A stretch of 64,000 nucleotides of DNA, taken from positions 22,732,501 to 22,796,500 of the forward strand of contig OY821787.1 in NCBI GenBank assembly GCA_963682175.1. Direction: 5' to 3'. The DNA is from Triglochin maritima. Its lineage: Eukaryota > Streptophyta > Magnoliopsida > Alismatales > Juncaginaceae. Below are positions 33,874 to 46,186 of this stretch, piece after piece. Below the pieces are notes generated by a model. The model had not been told where the DNA came from. It made no database searches and saw nothing but the letters and a program-made list of their open reading frames with translations. Made by a program: the position numbers and the translations under genes. How positions within the stretch are numbered: the stretch's first letter is position 1; every line of letters begins with the position of its first letter.

Positions 33874-34557
33874 TGATTGATATCATTTCATGCTTACATT
33901 TGTATCTTATATCCATAATCTTTCACCTAAACAATGCTACGTAACGAGCTTTATGTTTGAATTTCAGAAATAAAGAGGTTTGAAGAGAAGAGGCATGAAA
34001 GGACCTAAAAGAAGGAAAAAGGACTGAGTTGGGTGACTCGAGGACTAAGATGCAAGATCGAAGGAACAGAATGCAAGATAGAGGACCAATGAGCAAACAA
34101 GAATACTCCACACCATCATGGGGAGTATTTTGGCAATTCTATTCAGGACGGAGCTCCAGCAAGCGAGGTAGATGCATCAAAGACCAACAAATCCATCCAG
34201 AAAAGCCCCGAACAAAAACCAGAGGGAGCCAAACCCTATAGACCGCCAATTGGCGGTCTGGGACTACTAATTGACGGTCCGAGTTGCTCCAGATCCTCTA
34301 ATATTTCTATCGGTTATATATTAGAGTGTGTTTAGTCTATTTTTAGTATTTGTTTACTCCCATACGGGGGGATTGTCCCTAATTACCTTTTTCTATGACT
34401 ATAAATAGAACTCTCCCTCCTCTCTTGTACCCCATCTCTCTCTTGGTGACCATCCTCTCTACTAGGAGTTAAAGCCTTGAAGCAAAAACCCTGGTGGAGA
34501 GAGGCTACTTGTAATTGAGTGAGTAATAATAGATGTTTTCCTTTAGTATGTTGTTTC
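33874..34557 (+). repeat. LTR J (K0 3' LTR), part 1
   Basis: TGATTGATATCATTTC... with two decayed hairpins at 34241-34282 and a TATA box near 34400. The USE-like element has decayed (CCCATACGG). Interrupted by element D after GTTTC (34553-34557). Confidence 0.88.
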
Positions 34558-36068
34558 TGTTGGCTTTTTGGCATTAATCCTTGTTTTGATGATTTAATCA
34601 ACCTAATCTTAATCATAAGTAATGTAGAGTAGCACACATATTGCATTGCATATACATTGCATGTGCTAACCTTTACAGGTGATCAAGACTCATGGAAGGA
34701 AGGAAATCAAGTCAAGATTTGTAATAAAGCTATATGAAGACTTGTAATCTTGATTTTATTTTGAGTTTTAGGAACATGTGTAAATTGAGCATACAAGAGC
34801 TAAAAACTTATCACATACACACTAGGTTCCTTAGAGAGGTCACACACAAAATTTCACCTTATTTGGACTTCATTAGATCACCCAAACCTTAGTCGGAAAT
34901 CACTTAAAACCTAAACCCAGATTTCCTGTGTGAACCGGTCGACCAAACAAGTTCTCAGTTCGACCGGTTTATAACAGACTCTCCACAGTGATTTTACCGA
35001 ACTCTATCGGTCGACCGGTTCTACCTTTTCGGTCGACTGATCCCGGATTTTAATATGGCCGTTTTCCTTGTCGTATTCCTATAACGGTCGTATTCGTATA
35101 AAACAAACTTAACCCCAAAATACATTCGGTAACCGGTCGAACGACAACCTTGTTTCGGTCGACCGGTTGAACATTTCTTCAAGAAAGCAAATTCCCTGCT
35201 ATCGGTAGAGTCATTCTTCGTTCGACCGTTGCACCTTTGTCTCAACTGAATCCCCTTAACGGTCGACTGCCCCATACTTTGGTTCGACCGGTTAACTTAA
35301 GTAGAGTTAAGTTCTAGCTCGTTTGTCCGACCGAATATTCATTTGTTCGACAGTTCTCCTTGAAATCAAGTGAACGGTCGACCGGTGTTGTAGTTTGGTC
35401 GACCGGTTCTGGACAGATTTGCAGCCCGATTTTCTGCTTTGTGTATCTTGCACAAAACCCAATCAAATCTTGTCCAAACGGCTAGAAATCTTTAGGAGCT
35501 TATAAATAGAGGATCAAGACATGTTGTTAACACAACTCTCCAACTCCAATTGTCCCAATACATTAGAGAGAAACCTCAATCCTCAAAGCTCCCATTTGTA
35601 CACTCCATAAGCCTAAACTATACACACTTGATCAATTACTCATCCTACTCAAAGTGTGTTCAATTAGAGAGTGAATCCCACTCAGTTACAAAGTTTGTCA
35701 AAAGAGTATAGACTTCGGTGAGAGCCCGAAGTGATCCTTCTCGGATTGTGAGAAGAGGATTCCAAGCTCGACGAGGGTTGTTCGCGAGTTTGACAGTTGT
35801 AAGGCGTTGTCTCCCGGCCCGGAACGGGGAGCGGATAGTGAAGTCGTAGGTGGAGCTCGAGGAGTCGAGCGGAGCTTGCAAGAGAGGACTAGGACCCAGG
35901 TGGGGTGCCGAACCTCTATAAAAACCGACCCGTCTCTTTGTGGTTTGCATTTTCGCTTTCGTTACTTGCTTGTTTTGTTTAAAATTCCGCTGTGCATCTT
36001 GATTGCTTAAACAAGTAGGTGATTAGCGTAAAAGTGATTAGTGGACCCATAACCCACACGATCCTACA
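34558..36068 (+). repeat. Element D 5' LTR (copia, 1511 bp)
   Basis: TGTTGGCTTTTTGG...GATCCTACA. CGGTCGACCG array at 34936-35406, TATA box at 35501-35508. The flanks GTTTC and GTTTA differ at one base, consistent with an aged 5-bp duplication. It is clearly related to element C but diverged. Confidence 0.92.
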
Positions 36069-36070
36069 AT

Positions 36071-36083
36071 TGGTATCAGAGCC
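36071..36083 (+). other. Primer-binding site of element D
   Basis: TGGTATCAGAGCC, initiator tRNA-Met type, two bases after the LTR. Confidence 0.9.
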
Positions 36084-36121
36084 TTGTTAGCTAAATTTTA
36101 TTACTTTACTGTAATTGTAGC

Positions 36122-37780
36122 ATGGCTTCAACATCTAATCACTTAGAGGGTTTATGCACCACAAGACCTCCTTTGCTTAACGGGTCAAATTATGATTATT
36201 GGAAAAATAGAATGAAAATCTTTTTAATATCAAATGACCTTAAGTATTGGAAGTTTATTCAAAATCCATACATACCCCCAAAGGAAGATGAGTTAGATTC
36301 TCTATCTAGGGATCAAATGAAAGAAATTGAAATGAATTCTAAAATCACGAACATTCTTTATTGTGGCCTTAATGAGGGAGAATACAATAGAATTAGGGGT
36401 TGTGAAAGTGCAAATCAAATATGGCATAAGTTACAAATGCATCATGAGGGTGATAGTAAAACCAAAGAAACTAGGATAAGTCTCCTCATGCATAAATATG
36501 AAATATTTTCTATGCATATCGGTGAGAACATAAGCGACATGAACACTCGCTTCACCGATATTACTAATTCTCTTTTGATTCTTGGAAGAAGGATAAATGA
36601 AGGAGAGATGACTCGAAAATTCCTCCGGTCATTGAACAACAATTGGGAAGACAAGGTCGTCGCAATTGAAGAATCGCACGATCTTTCAAAATTGAAGATG
36701 GAGGAACTCATTGGAAATCTCATGGCCTATGAGCTCCAATTGAGTCATCGAAAAGAGAAGGAATCTTCAAAGAAAAACTCCACGGTGGCATTGCATACAA
36801 ACTTTGATGAGCCAAGGAGAGTGGAAGAAGAGGACATTGAGGTCCTTGCCCAAGACTTCTTCAAATACCTTAAGAGGGATAAGGGAGAAAAGAATGAAAG
36901 AAGAGGTAGAAGAAGTGAGAAAAGAGAAAAAGAAAAGGAGAAGGAGGAAAGTGAAAATGAGAGAAAAGAGAGGGAGAAGAAAAATGAGAGAAGAGAGAGG
37001 AGAAGAGAAAAGGAGAAGAGTAAGAGAAAAGAACGGAAGGAGGAAGCTCACAAAGCCACTTGGGATGACTCTTCATCTCCATCATCATCATCCTCTTCCT
37101 TGCAAAGTAGAAGAGAGGTTGCCCATTCATGCTTCATGGCCATTGAAGATGAACAAAGTGAGGTAGCTTCTAACTCCTCTAAATCTTATTCCACTAGAAG
37201 TAATTCATGTTCAAGTAAATCATATTCTAGTGCTAGCTCTAATTCTAATGCTAATGATGAATCATATACACATGATGAGCTACAAAATGCATTTCATGAC
37301 TTAGTTAAACAATATGAGATCATTTGTGAAAGGAACAAAAATGCTAGAAAAACTATAAATGATCTCAAATGCCAAATTGAATTAATCATGGATGAAAAGA
37401 ATGAGGTGGTTGCTAGACTTAAATCAAAGGAATCATCACTTTCTAGTCTAAGTAAAACACCGATTGTTGATGAACATTTTGATCTTAGAGCTTCAAATAT
37501 GCAACTAAGGAAAGATCTAGAAATGTTCACAAACGGAACAAAAATGCTTGATATGCTTTTAAGTAGTCAAAGACAATCCTTAGCTAAACATGGTTTAGGT
37601 TACAATTCCAAATTGAAAAACCATGTATCTCACACTACACTAAATGGCAAGCATATGTTCATTAACCATAGTTCCTCAAGTGTGTGGGCTCCTAAAACCA
37701 AAATGGTTTGGGTTCCCAAAGCTAACATTCAAGGACCCAAAGTTGTTTGGGTACCTAAATCTACACTTGTAGGTGCTTGA
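36122..37780 (+). CDS. Element D Gag protein (Sirevirus-like copia), intact ORF
   Basis: 552 codons without a break, closely related to the Gag of C along its whole length. UBN2-type capsid motifs (LLNGSNYDYWKNRMKIFL, NILYCGLNEGEYNRIRGC, KLQMHHEGDSK, RFTDITNSLL), a long Lys/Glu/Arg-rich block at about residues 255-320, a Ser-rich stretch, then a Glu/Lys/Asn-rich helical region. The C-terminus carries VWAPKTKMVWVPK and GPKVVWVPK. No CCHC knuckle, protease, integrase or reverse transcriptase. The frame is open although the two LTRs have diverged. That fits either selection on Gag or a moderate age; a codon-based test between C and D would decide. Confidence 0.88.
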   Translation: MASTSNHLEGLCTTRPPLLNGSNYDYWKNRMKIFLISNDLKYWKFIQNPYIPPKEDELDSLSRDQMKEIEMNSKITNILYCGLNEGEYNRIRGCESANQIWHKLQMHHEGDSKTKETRISLLMHKYEIFSMHIGENISDMNTRFTDITNSLLILGRRINEGEMTRKFLRSLNNNWEDKVVAIEESHDLSKLKMEELIGNLMAYELQLSHRKEKESSKKNSTVALHTNFDEPRRVEEEDIEVLAQDFFKYLKRDKGEKNERRGRRSEKREKEKEKEESENERKEREKKNERRERRREKEKSKRKERKEEAHKATWDDSSSPSSSSSSLQSRREVAHSCFMAIEDEQSEVASNSSKSYSTRSNSCSSKSYSSASSNSNANDESYTHDELQNAFHDLVKQYEIICERNKNARKTINDLKCQIELIMDEKNEVVARLKSKESSLSSLSKTPIVDEHFDLRASNMQLRKDLEMFTNGTKMLDMLLSSQRQSLAKHGLGYNSKLKNHVSHTTLNGKHMFINHSSSSVWAPKTKMVWVPKANIQGPKVVWVPKSTLVGA

Positions 37781-38404
37781 GGAGGAGATTGGTGGTGACC
37801 GGGTGAGCTCAAGAGTTAAATTCAAATCCGGTTGCAACACCAAATGAGATTGGAGCTAATCAAGATTCAAGTTTGGTATAAATTTCTACCTTTTAAATTT
37901 CTGATTTTTTTTAGCTCTAATCTAGTTTATATGCTTAATTGTTATATCTTTTGAAGCTTAATTCATTGCAAATCATTAACCATATTCATTGCAAATCATA
38001 TCTCACATCCATTGATTATAAATGTCAAATTTTGAATGGATGTTAGAATAAGGCTAGAGTAGAAACTTAAATGAACTTAACTTGAATCATACTCTTAGTT
38101 TCCATATAGCCTTATTGACAGGGGGAGCTTAAATGTTATATCTTTTATTAGAGTAATGAAGTGCAAAATTTAGGGGGAGCAACTTCATTACAAGACATCC
38201 AAAATTCTATGGTTAAAATCATATTATTTTTTGTTTTTGATGGATGTCAAAGGGGGAGAGATAATTAAAGGGGGTTACTTGAAAATTGGTTAAAATTGAA
38301 CAAAAACTATGCAGATCCTTACGGGGAGCATTTATATGCATAAGTTTACATTTAAAAAATTCAAGTATTAAGATATAGGTTGCCATCATCAAAAAGGGGG
38401 AGAT
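37781..38404 (+). other. Element D 3' region with repeated polypurine tracts
   Basis: Same organisation as in C: several A/G GGGGAG tracts (near 38121, 38174, 38251, 38269, 38321 and 38394), the last next to the LTR. No coding seen. Confidence 0.72.
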
Positions 38405-40503
38405 TGTTGGCTTTTTGGCCGTAATCCTTATTTTGATGATTTAATCAACCTAATCTTAATCATAAGTAATGTAGAGTAGCACACATATTGCATTGCATAT
38501 ACATTGCATGTGCTAACCTCTACAGGTGATCAAGACTCAGGGAAGGAAGGAAATCAAGTCAAGATTTGTAATAAAGCTATATGAAGACTTGTAATCTTGA
38601 TTTTATTTTGAGTCTTAGGAACATGTATAAATTGAGCATACAAGAGCTAAAAACTTATCACATACACACTAGGTTCCTTAGAGAAGTCACACACAAAATT
38701 TCACCTTATTTGGACTTCATTAGATCACCCAAACCTTAGCCGGAAATCACTTAAAACCTAAACCCAGATTTCCTGTGTGAACCGGTCGACCGAACCAGTT
38801 CTCAGTTCGACCGGTTTATAACAGACTCTCCATAGTGATTTTACCGAACTCTACCGGTCGACTGGTTCTACCTTTTCGGTCGACCGATCCCGGATTTTAA
38901 AATGGCCGTTTTCCTTATCGTAAAATCTAGAGGGAAAGCGGTGGAGGTCCGGAAGCGGGAGAAGAATAGCTATCTTTCAGAAAGAAGAAGAGCAAGCTAG
39001 AGCAGTTCCTTTTTTTGTTCAGGGTCGATCTTCCTCCGACTCCAAGGAATCGGTCAAGCGAAGCGGAATTCCCCTATCTCTGGGGGGAGACCGAGGAAAG
39101 AAGATTTGTATTGAATGCTACACCGGTAATGTCCACTCTTAACGTTACTTTTTCGCTCGCTTCCCTAGTGACATGGGGAGGTCTGCCAGGTAATGAATTC
39201 AGCGTAGGGGAGATCAGAGCAACAGGGAACGCCTAGACGACGACGCCCCCCTGTACTCGAAAGAGCATGTGTTAAGCGCTCTTTTTTTCCACTTTCCCAA
39301 TTCCATTCTCAAAGATTCCTCTTCTTAACAGATTCCCACGCCCAAGTAGGGGGTATGCTCTATTGCCTTATCTGCCTTACTAAAGGTATGAGTCTTCGAA
39401 GGTATTCATTGCTAGTGTGGAATTCACCACACTAGGGTTATTCTATTCCACCTGTTATAGAGAAAAGAACTTCCTCTACTCTCATCTATGCCCTTGGTGG
39501 ATCTGACGCTGGATGGGAAAGAATCTGGTCTGGGATTACCTTGCTTTTCTCCTCTCTTTGATTTTACCACGTAGTTCGTCAACCGGTCGACCTTGTTTCG
39601 GTCGACCGGTTGAACATTTCTTCAAGAAACCAAGTTTCCTGCTATCGGTCGACTCATTCTTCGTTCGACAGTTGCACCTTTGTCTCAACCGAATCCCCTA
39701 AACGGTCGACCACCCCATACTTTGGTTCGACCGGTTAGCTTAAGTAGAGTTAAGTTCTAGCTCGTTTGTCCGACCGAATATTCATTTGTTCGACCGTTCT
39801 CCTTGAAATCAAGTGAACGGTCGACCGGTGTTGTAGTTTCGGTCGACCGGTTCTGGACAGATTTGCAGCCCGATTTTCTGCTTTGTGTATCTTGCACAAA
39901 ACCCAATCAAATCTTGTCCAAATGGCTAGAAATCTTTAGGAGCTTATAAATAGAGGATCAAGACATGTTGTTAACACAACTCTCCAACTCCAATTGTCCC
40001 AATACATTAGAGAGAAACCTCAATACTCAAAGCTCCCGTTTCTACACTCCATAAGCCTAAACTATACACACTTGATCAATTACTCATCCTACTCAAAGTG
40101 TGCTCAATTAGAGAGTAAATCCCACTCAGTTACAAAGTTTGTCAAAAGAGTATAGACTTCGGTGAGAGCCCAAAGTGATCCGTCTCGGATTGTGAGAAGA
40201 GGATTCCAAGCTCGGCGAGGGTTGTTCGCGAGTTTGACGGTTGTAAGGCATTGTCTCCCGGCCCGGAACGGGGAGCGGATAGTGAAGTCGTAGGCGGAGC
40301 TCGCGGAGCTTGCAAGAGAGGACTAGGACCCGGGTGGGGGTGCCGAACCTCTATAAAAACCGACCCGTCTCTTTGTGGTTTGCATTTTTGCTTTCGTTAC
40401 CTGCTTGTTTTGTTTAAAATTCTGCTGTGCATCTTGATTGCTTAAACAAGTAGGTGATTAGCGTAAAAGTGATTAGTGGACCCATAACCCACATGATCCT
40501 ACA
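38405..40503 (+). repeat. Element D 3' LTR, split by foreign DNA
   Basis: Homologous to 34558-36068 on both sides of an insertion at 38923-39578. CGGTCGACCG copies lie at 38779-38886 and 39581-39853; TATA box at 39945-39952. About 55 bp of LTR were lost at the insertion site. It differs from the 5' LTR at a few percent of positions. Confidence 0.9.
38923..39578. other. Probable organellar (mitochondrial) DNA insertion
   Basis: About 656 bp with no counterpart in the other D LTR or anywhere else in the window. Its base composition is richer in G and C, and segments such as AAGCGAAGCGGAATTCCCC, CTCTGGGGGGAGACC and GCTAGAGCAGTTCC have the style of plant mitochondrial intergenic DNA. The edges are blunt, without a target duplication, and about 55 bp of LTR are replaced. 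That suggests capture during break repair. The short ORF at 39015-39236 has no recognisable product. I call it mitochondrial by sequence style only. Confidence 0.55.
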
Positions 40504-40867
40504 GTTTATTTCTTAATTTAATTTCGTTTCATATGCTTGCTGCTTCTTTTGTTTTATGTCCTTTCAGTTTCTTTAATATTTCTTGCTTGCTTAGTTTAGT
40601 TTCATTTTAGTAGAATGTTTCATTTTAATGTAGGTTGTAGTGTAATGATAAGTGAGTAGTTCCATACCAATTTGGGGGGTGGAGAAATGTGTGATATGAT
40701 CATGTGGTTTATTAGGTGTGTGTTATCTTAATCCCTTGAGCCTTATATGATTTCCATAACCATCTAATGGGATTTCACTCGTCTTTGATATGCTAATGCT
40801 CTTGAATGAAGCTTAGCTTATGCTTAGATTAGTGGACCTATTTTATGGGGGAATGATAAGGTAAGGA
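40504..40867 (+). repeat. LTR J, part 2
   Basis: Between D and E. Carries the AGTGAGTAGTTCCAT and GGGGGGTGGAG segments of the R/U5 region and the ATGCTAATGCTCTTGAATG segment. It ends AAGGA (40863-40867), the left target duplication of E. Confidence 0.85.
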
Positions 40868-41840
40868 TGTAGGATTTCATGTTTAATTACACATATATAT
40901 TTTCGATTTTTTTATGCATAATAAGGATCAATTACAATTTTCTATGATTTGTTTCATGTATGCATCGGTTTGTTTCAATAACTAGTTTCAAAACATTATT
41001 AAAACAAACATGGGACTCCGAAATTTATACCTAGAAGTTCTCTAAAACTTCTTGAAGATTCGGAGACATTGAGGATGCTCATCGCTGCGTCGGATGCCTC
41101 CGAGTATTCACCAAACTCTAAACAAGATTGGAGAGTGAAGAGCTAGCCTCTCAATCTCCAATAGGGTTTAGAATTTAATTACTAACCCTCTTTAGTTCCC
41201 TTGAGAAGAAGATCTCTGAAAACTAAAACTAAACTCGAGAATTAAGGTGAAATTCGTGGAGAATTATAGAGATAGAAGTTTGCATAAGAAAATAATGAAA
41301 TTAATTAATGGGGTAATGAGATAAACTTGTATTTATAAGTTCTCTCCTAATTACCTATTCATGTGCAACCTCTTGCCCATGATTTCATGCAAACTTCCAT
41401 CTAACCATCCATTATTTGCTAACAAATAATCTTAGCCACGAATTAAATCAATTATGGACCAATTCCATGCATGATCTAATTAATTCTTAAATTAATTCTG
41501 TAGAAAACCGTCTGGACTGGTCGACCGTTTGGAGGTTCGATCGACCGTTCGAACCAAGTTTCGGTCGACCATTCGACATTTGGTCGACCGTTCGCAACAA
41601 TAAAATATTTCATCGCAATGTTCAATCGACCGACCGATAGATTCGGTCGACTGTTCCGAACAGACAAAAATTCCCTGTTATCGGTCGAGACGTGTCCGGT
41701 CGACCGTGCACCGATCGGTCGACCGTTTACTGTTGGTCGGTCGACCATTGAGTACTGTTCTGCTGATTGGTCAAATTTCGGTTTTACCCTTACAAAATTT
41801 GACATTTCGGGATCAGTAGTAAATTCTCAACTTATGTAAC
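40868..41840 (-). repeat. Element E 3' LTR, truncated
   Basis: Begins TGTAGGATTT on the plus strand like 46187, TATA box at 41330-41337, CGGTCGACCG array at 41519-41752. It corresponds to less than half of the complete 2.03-kb LTR. Its 5' half is deleted together with most of pol, and reverse transcriptase sequence is fused to it at 41840. Confidence 0.88.
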
Positions 41841-44645
41841 GTCTGCAATAACGAGCATAATCCGAATAGAATTGAACATGGCAACCGGGGAAAAGGTTTC
41901 ATCATAGTCAATTCCTTGAACTTGAGTGAAACCCTTCGCTACAAGCCTTGCTTTGTAGGTTCTCAAGTTCCCATCCATGTCCATCTTCCTCTTAAAAACC
42001 CATTTATTTTGAATGGCCTTTTTCCCTTGAGGAAGGTCAACCAAGTTCCACACTTGATTATCATACATGGATTCTATTTCGGATTCCATGGCCTTGAGCC
42101 ATAGTTTGGAGTCTTCCCTTTCCATTGCTTCTTGAAAGGTCAAGGGATCATTGGTATCAAGTACCATGATTTTATGAAGTCCCAGATACAAGTCGGGTTT
42201 CTTCCTTTCCCTCGTTGACCTTCTTAGTTCTTTTGGTTCTTCTCGTGTCTCTTGAACTTCTTCCACAATTTCTTGAGGAGTGGGTTCACGTTCAACTCTT
42301 GAACGTACACTTGGTGGGGAAGGTGGAGTTCCTCTCACAATTTCTTGCGGGGGTCTCTCACTCATGCTCCCACTAACCAAAGGAATCTTGGTTGGGCCTT
42401 CATGATCTTGAATGTCATCATTCATGTCATGATCTTGTAGAGTATCTTGAGTTTCCTCAAGCACAACCCTACTCCCACTACTTTTTACTCTTTCCAGAAA
42501 TTACTTTTCCAGAAATGTGGCATCCCTCTCTACAATCACTCGATTGGAGGTGATATGCCAAAAGTAGTATCCTCTTGTCTCACGAGGATAACCAATAAAG
42601 AAGCACTTATCCGCTTTTGGTTGAAGTTTAGTTGACATCAATTTCTTCACGTAAGCCTCACAACCCCAAATCTTGAGAAAATTGAGCTTAGGTGTTTTAC
42701 CACTCCATAGCTCATAAGGAGTTTTCTCCACGGATTTGGATGGAACATTATTTAGTGTGTAAACCGCAGTTTGTAGTGCATAACTCCAAAAGTAAAGAGG
42801 TAATTCCGCATGACTCATCATTGACCGAACCATGTCGAGCAATGTCCTATTCCTCCTTTCGGATACCCCATTCCACTGAGGTGTACCGGGAGGGGTGAGT
42901 TGAGGTACAATACCAAACTCCTTTAGGTATGAGTCAAATTCGGCACTTAAGTACTCACCTCCACGATCCGTTCGTAGAGACTTGATTTTCTTGTCGAGTT
43001 GGTTCTCTACTTCATTCTTGAATTCTTTGAACTTGTAAAAGGATTCAGTTTTGTTTCTTATTAGATAAACATAGTCATAACGACTATAATCATCCGTGAA
43101 CGTAATGAAGTACCTGAAACCATCTCGTGCACTAGTACTCATTGGACCACATACATCGGAATGTATCAAATCCAACAAGCCACTCGCCCTTGGACCTTTC
43201 TTCCTGAAAGGCTTTTTGGTCATTTTTCCCATTAAACATGGCTGTCACGTCTCCAATGATTTAAAATCAAGTAGACCAAGAAGGTTAGCTTCTTGCAATT
43301 TCTTGATGCGCTTTTCATTTATGTGACCAAGACGATAGTGCCACAAGAGAGTATCATTCTCGTGAGTGGTCTTAAGTCTTTTGTTATTGATATTAAAGAT
43401 TTGTTTATTATTCAATTCAAGAAAATAGAGACCATTCCTTATGAATGCATTTGCATAGAAAATACCATTCTTCGATATAGACAAACAAGAATTTGAAACA
43501 TTTATTTTAAAATTATCCATATCTAAACATGATACATAAATAATGTTCTTGCTAATCGAATGCACATAATAAACATTCTTTAGACATAAATTTAAACCAC
43601 TACATAATTGAAACACCACAGAACCTTGTGCAATCGCAGAAACGTTCGCAACATTTCCGACCTTCAATTCTATCTCGTTCCGCACGAGTTCCTTCCTATC
43701 CTTGAGTAGCTGCACATTAGAAACTATGTGAGCACAAGATCCGGTATCAATTACCCAATCCTGGACAGAGGTGGCTAAATTTATTTCAATAACAAATATA
43801 CCTTTGGCCTTTCTGGGGCGCCGACGTTCAATCACTCCGTTGTCAAGGTCTTCCTTGTACTTGGGGCAATTTGGCCGGATGTGTCCTTTTTCACCGCAGT
43901 TAAAGCACTCCGTATTGGGAGTTAGAGATTTCTGAGATTTCCCACTCGAGGCACTCTTATGAGCACCTCCTACTCAATTGCTCTTGATTGAACCACTTTT
44001 GGTAGATTTGCCCTTTCCTTTACCAATCTTTTGGCTCCTTCCATGGACGGCAAGGACTTGTTTGTCCTTACCCTTGCCCATGTCAACTTCAGTAGTTTTG
44101 AAAGTGTTGTGCAGCTCCTCAAGACTCACCCCTTTTTCATGCACGTGATAGTGCATCACAAAGTCCTTAAAGGACGGGGCTAGAGAGCCAAGAATCATAT
44201 CTTCAGCAATGTCCTCGGGCATTGGTGAAGAGAGTTTTGCCAACTTCTCAAGGTACCCTTGCATCGTGAGAAAATAAATGGATACCGATGTTCCCTCCGC
44301 CATATGACACATTGTGAGTGCGATGGTGGTCTTATAGCGCTCCTTTCGGGCACTATCCATGAACATCTTCGATAAAGCCTCCATGGTCTTCTTGGGTTTC
44401 GAATCCAAGTATTTCGCTTGAAGCGAGTCACCCATGGATGCTAGCATAAGACCGTGAACTTGGTTCTCTTGGTCTTCCCACTTGGCTTTAGCCTCTTTCT
44501 CTTCATTGGTTAATCTCTCATTCCATTTTGGGATTGGACCTTCCAAAATGTGAGATAGTTTCTCAAACTTTAACACGATGTTGAGTTTGAGTTGCCAACT
44601 AATGAAGTTTGAGCCATCATTTGCTAAAGAGTGTTTTTCTATCAT
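41841..44645 (-). pseudogene. Element E copia gag-pol, broken and truncated
   Basis: A single minus-strand frame from the probable start at 44645 (MIEKHSLANDGSN) to the LTR, with three in-frame stops at 43974-43976, 43245-43247 and 42501-42503. Order: Gag; CCHC knuckle (CFNCGEKGHIRPNC, about 43915-43870); aspartic protease with active loop WVIDTGSCAHIV; pre-integrase LLWHYRLGHINEKR; integrase core with candidate catalytic Asp in LIHSDVCGP, Asp in TFTDDYSR and Glu in [11 protein letters not shown]; then the start of reverse transcriptase (QNKWVFKRKMDMDGNLRTYK, ARLVAKGFTQVQGIDYDETF). The frame stops at SIRIMLVIADV and runs into the LTR: the catalytic YVDD part, RNase H and polypurine tract are gone. 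Ty1/copia by domain order (integrase before reverse transcriptase). Confidence 0.92.
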
Positions 44646-46169
44646 GGATCGTACGACAGGTTGGATGTTCGATATTTTTCTACAAAATAAATCATACAGG
44701 ATTTTAATGCCAATAATATGTTTTAAAACACATACATATATATCGAATATAAATGTAAATACAGAAAATAAAATTTTGCCCATAAATGCAGCAATCCAAG
44801 ATCCCATTAATTGCAATATAGACTAGCTAAGGGCTATCGAATACATCACAATATCAAGGTAAGAAAAACTCTTTCTAATCACAACCTTTTTGAATTTTAG
44901 CAATATTAGCATCTTCAAACTCTTGTGATTCTTGTCGTTTTAATTATGAGGGAATGCGACCTATCCTCGTAAGAAAAACTTTTTCCCAAAACCGAGCGAG
45001 GGCTCTAGGTAATGTTAAGAAAACTTATTTTCATTTGATACGAGATACGTTTATCCATTGTATTCACAACTAAGCATACTTGGGGTTCACTAGGGTGAAA
45101 CACACCTCATATATTTAATCGTGGCACAACAATAGACAACCATTATATCTCTCACTATTCCCAAAGATGGAGGGGGCTATCTCCCGCTAAGGGCGAGCAA
45201 AGTATCCCTCGATCAATGACTGCTAGTGGATGAAATAAGAAGGAAAATTACTCTTAATTTTGTTGGACAATTTCATATATTAACATGTGATTCAGAACAT
45301 TAGGTTATCATGCATATTATCATTCATACACATACTAACATTCAACACATTCATCACATGCATAGCAAGATAAAAATAGAAATTAAACCATTCACACAAT
45401 CCACATCTTGTGAGTTTATATGTTCCCTTTGATCCTTGATCCTCGATTCCTGATCCTCGATCCTCGATCGATGCACTACAGCGGCGACTTCCTCTTGCAC
45501 CGGAGATGTAGATTTTACAGAAAATAAACATGCTCCTCACATTCGATAAAAACCGACTAGTGCAAGTCCTATGTAAAACCTCTCAAATGCAATGCAATTA
45601 TCTAAAGATAGAAAGAGAGAATTTGGCTTTTACATATAAATATGCCCCTGTATAATAAAAATTACATACATTCATAGTTGCTGATTTGGAACATATAAAC
45701 TCACAATTCCGGCAAAGACAACTCGAGCATCCATGCACGCAATATTGCTATAAACTATACAACCTAGTTTATCAATCATCTAGAATCTCAAACAATTCTT
45801 TGAAAAACATTTTGAAATCCATTAAAAAGGTTTTTCATCCATCCACAAGTTAAAAAACAATTTTGAACCGCCGTCCATCCAATTTCCTAAAAGGAAAGAC
45901 GAACCGCAGTTTTTCGGTTTTGTTGATTCTCTTACAAAACAATCGTTTATGCTAAAAACGAAATTATTGCAAGTTAGACTTATGTCTAAATCATAATTCT
46001 AATAATTACATAACATGTTTTAAACCACTGAAAACATTCAAAACGAATTATTACAAAGAATTATTCCAACAAAACATTTAAAGACCGAAAAACCGGAAAA
46101 TCGAATTGTTCGAACCCTAGATGGTAAACTAAATTTATTTATAGTTTCAAATCATTAGAAAATTGAACC
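44646..46169 (-). other. Element E leader
   Basis: About 1.5 kb of AT-rich leader. The gag frame stays open up to 44816, but without capsid similarity. A small GATCCTCGAT direct repeat lies at about 45430-45470. Nothing else recognised. Confidence 0.6.
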
Positions 46170-46171
46170 GT

Positions 46172-46186
46172 AAGCTCTTATACAAC
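46172..46186 (-). other. Mutated primer-binding site of element E
   Basis: On the minus strand the LTR end CCTACA is followed by GTTGTATAAGAGC, a decayed form of TTGGTATCAGAGC (initiator tRNA-Met type). Confidence 0.6.

Noticed and set aside
39015..39236. Possible gene in the organellar-like insertion
   Set aside because: 73 residues, no recognisable product; mitochondrial intergenic style explains the open frame.
42501..43976. Programmed stops in E gag-pol
   Set aside because: Three stops at places not used for recoding in copia elements, together with a large deletion; ordinary decay.
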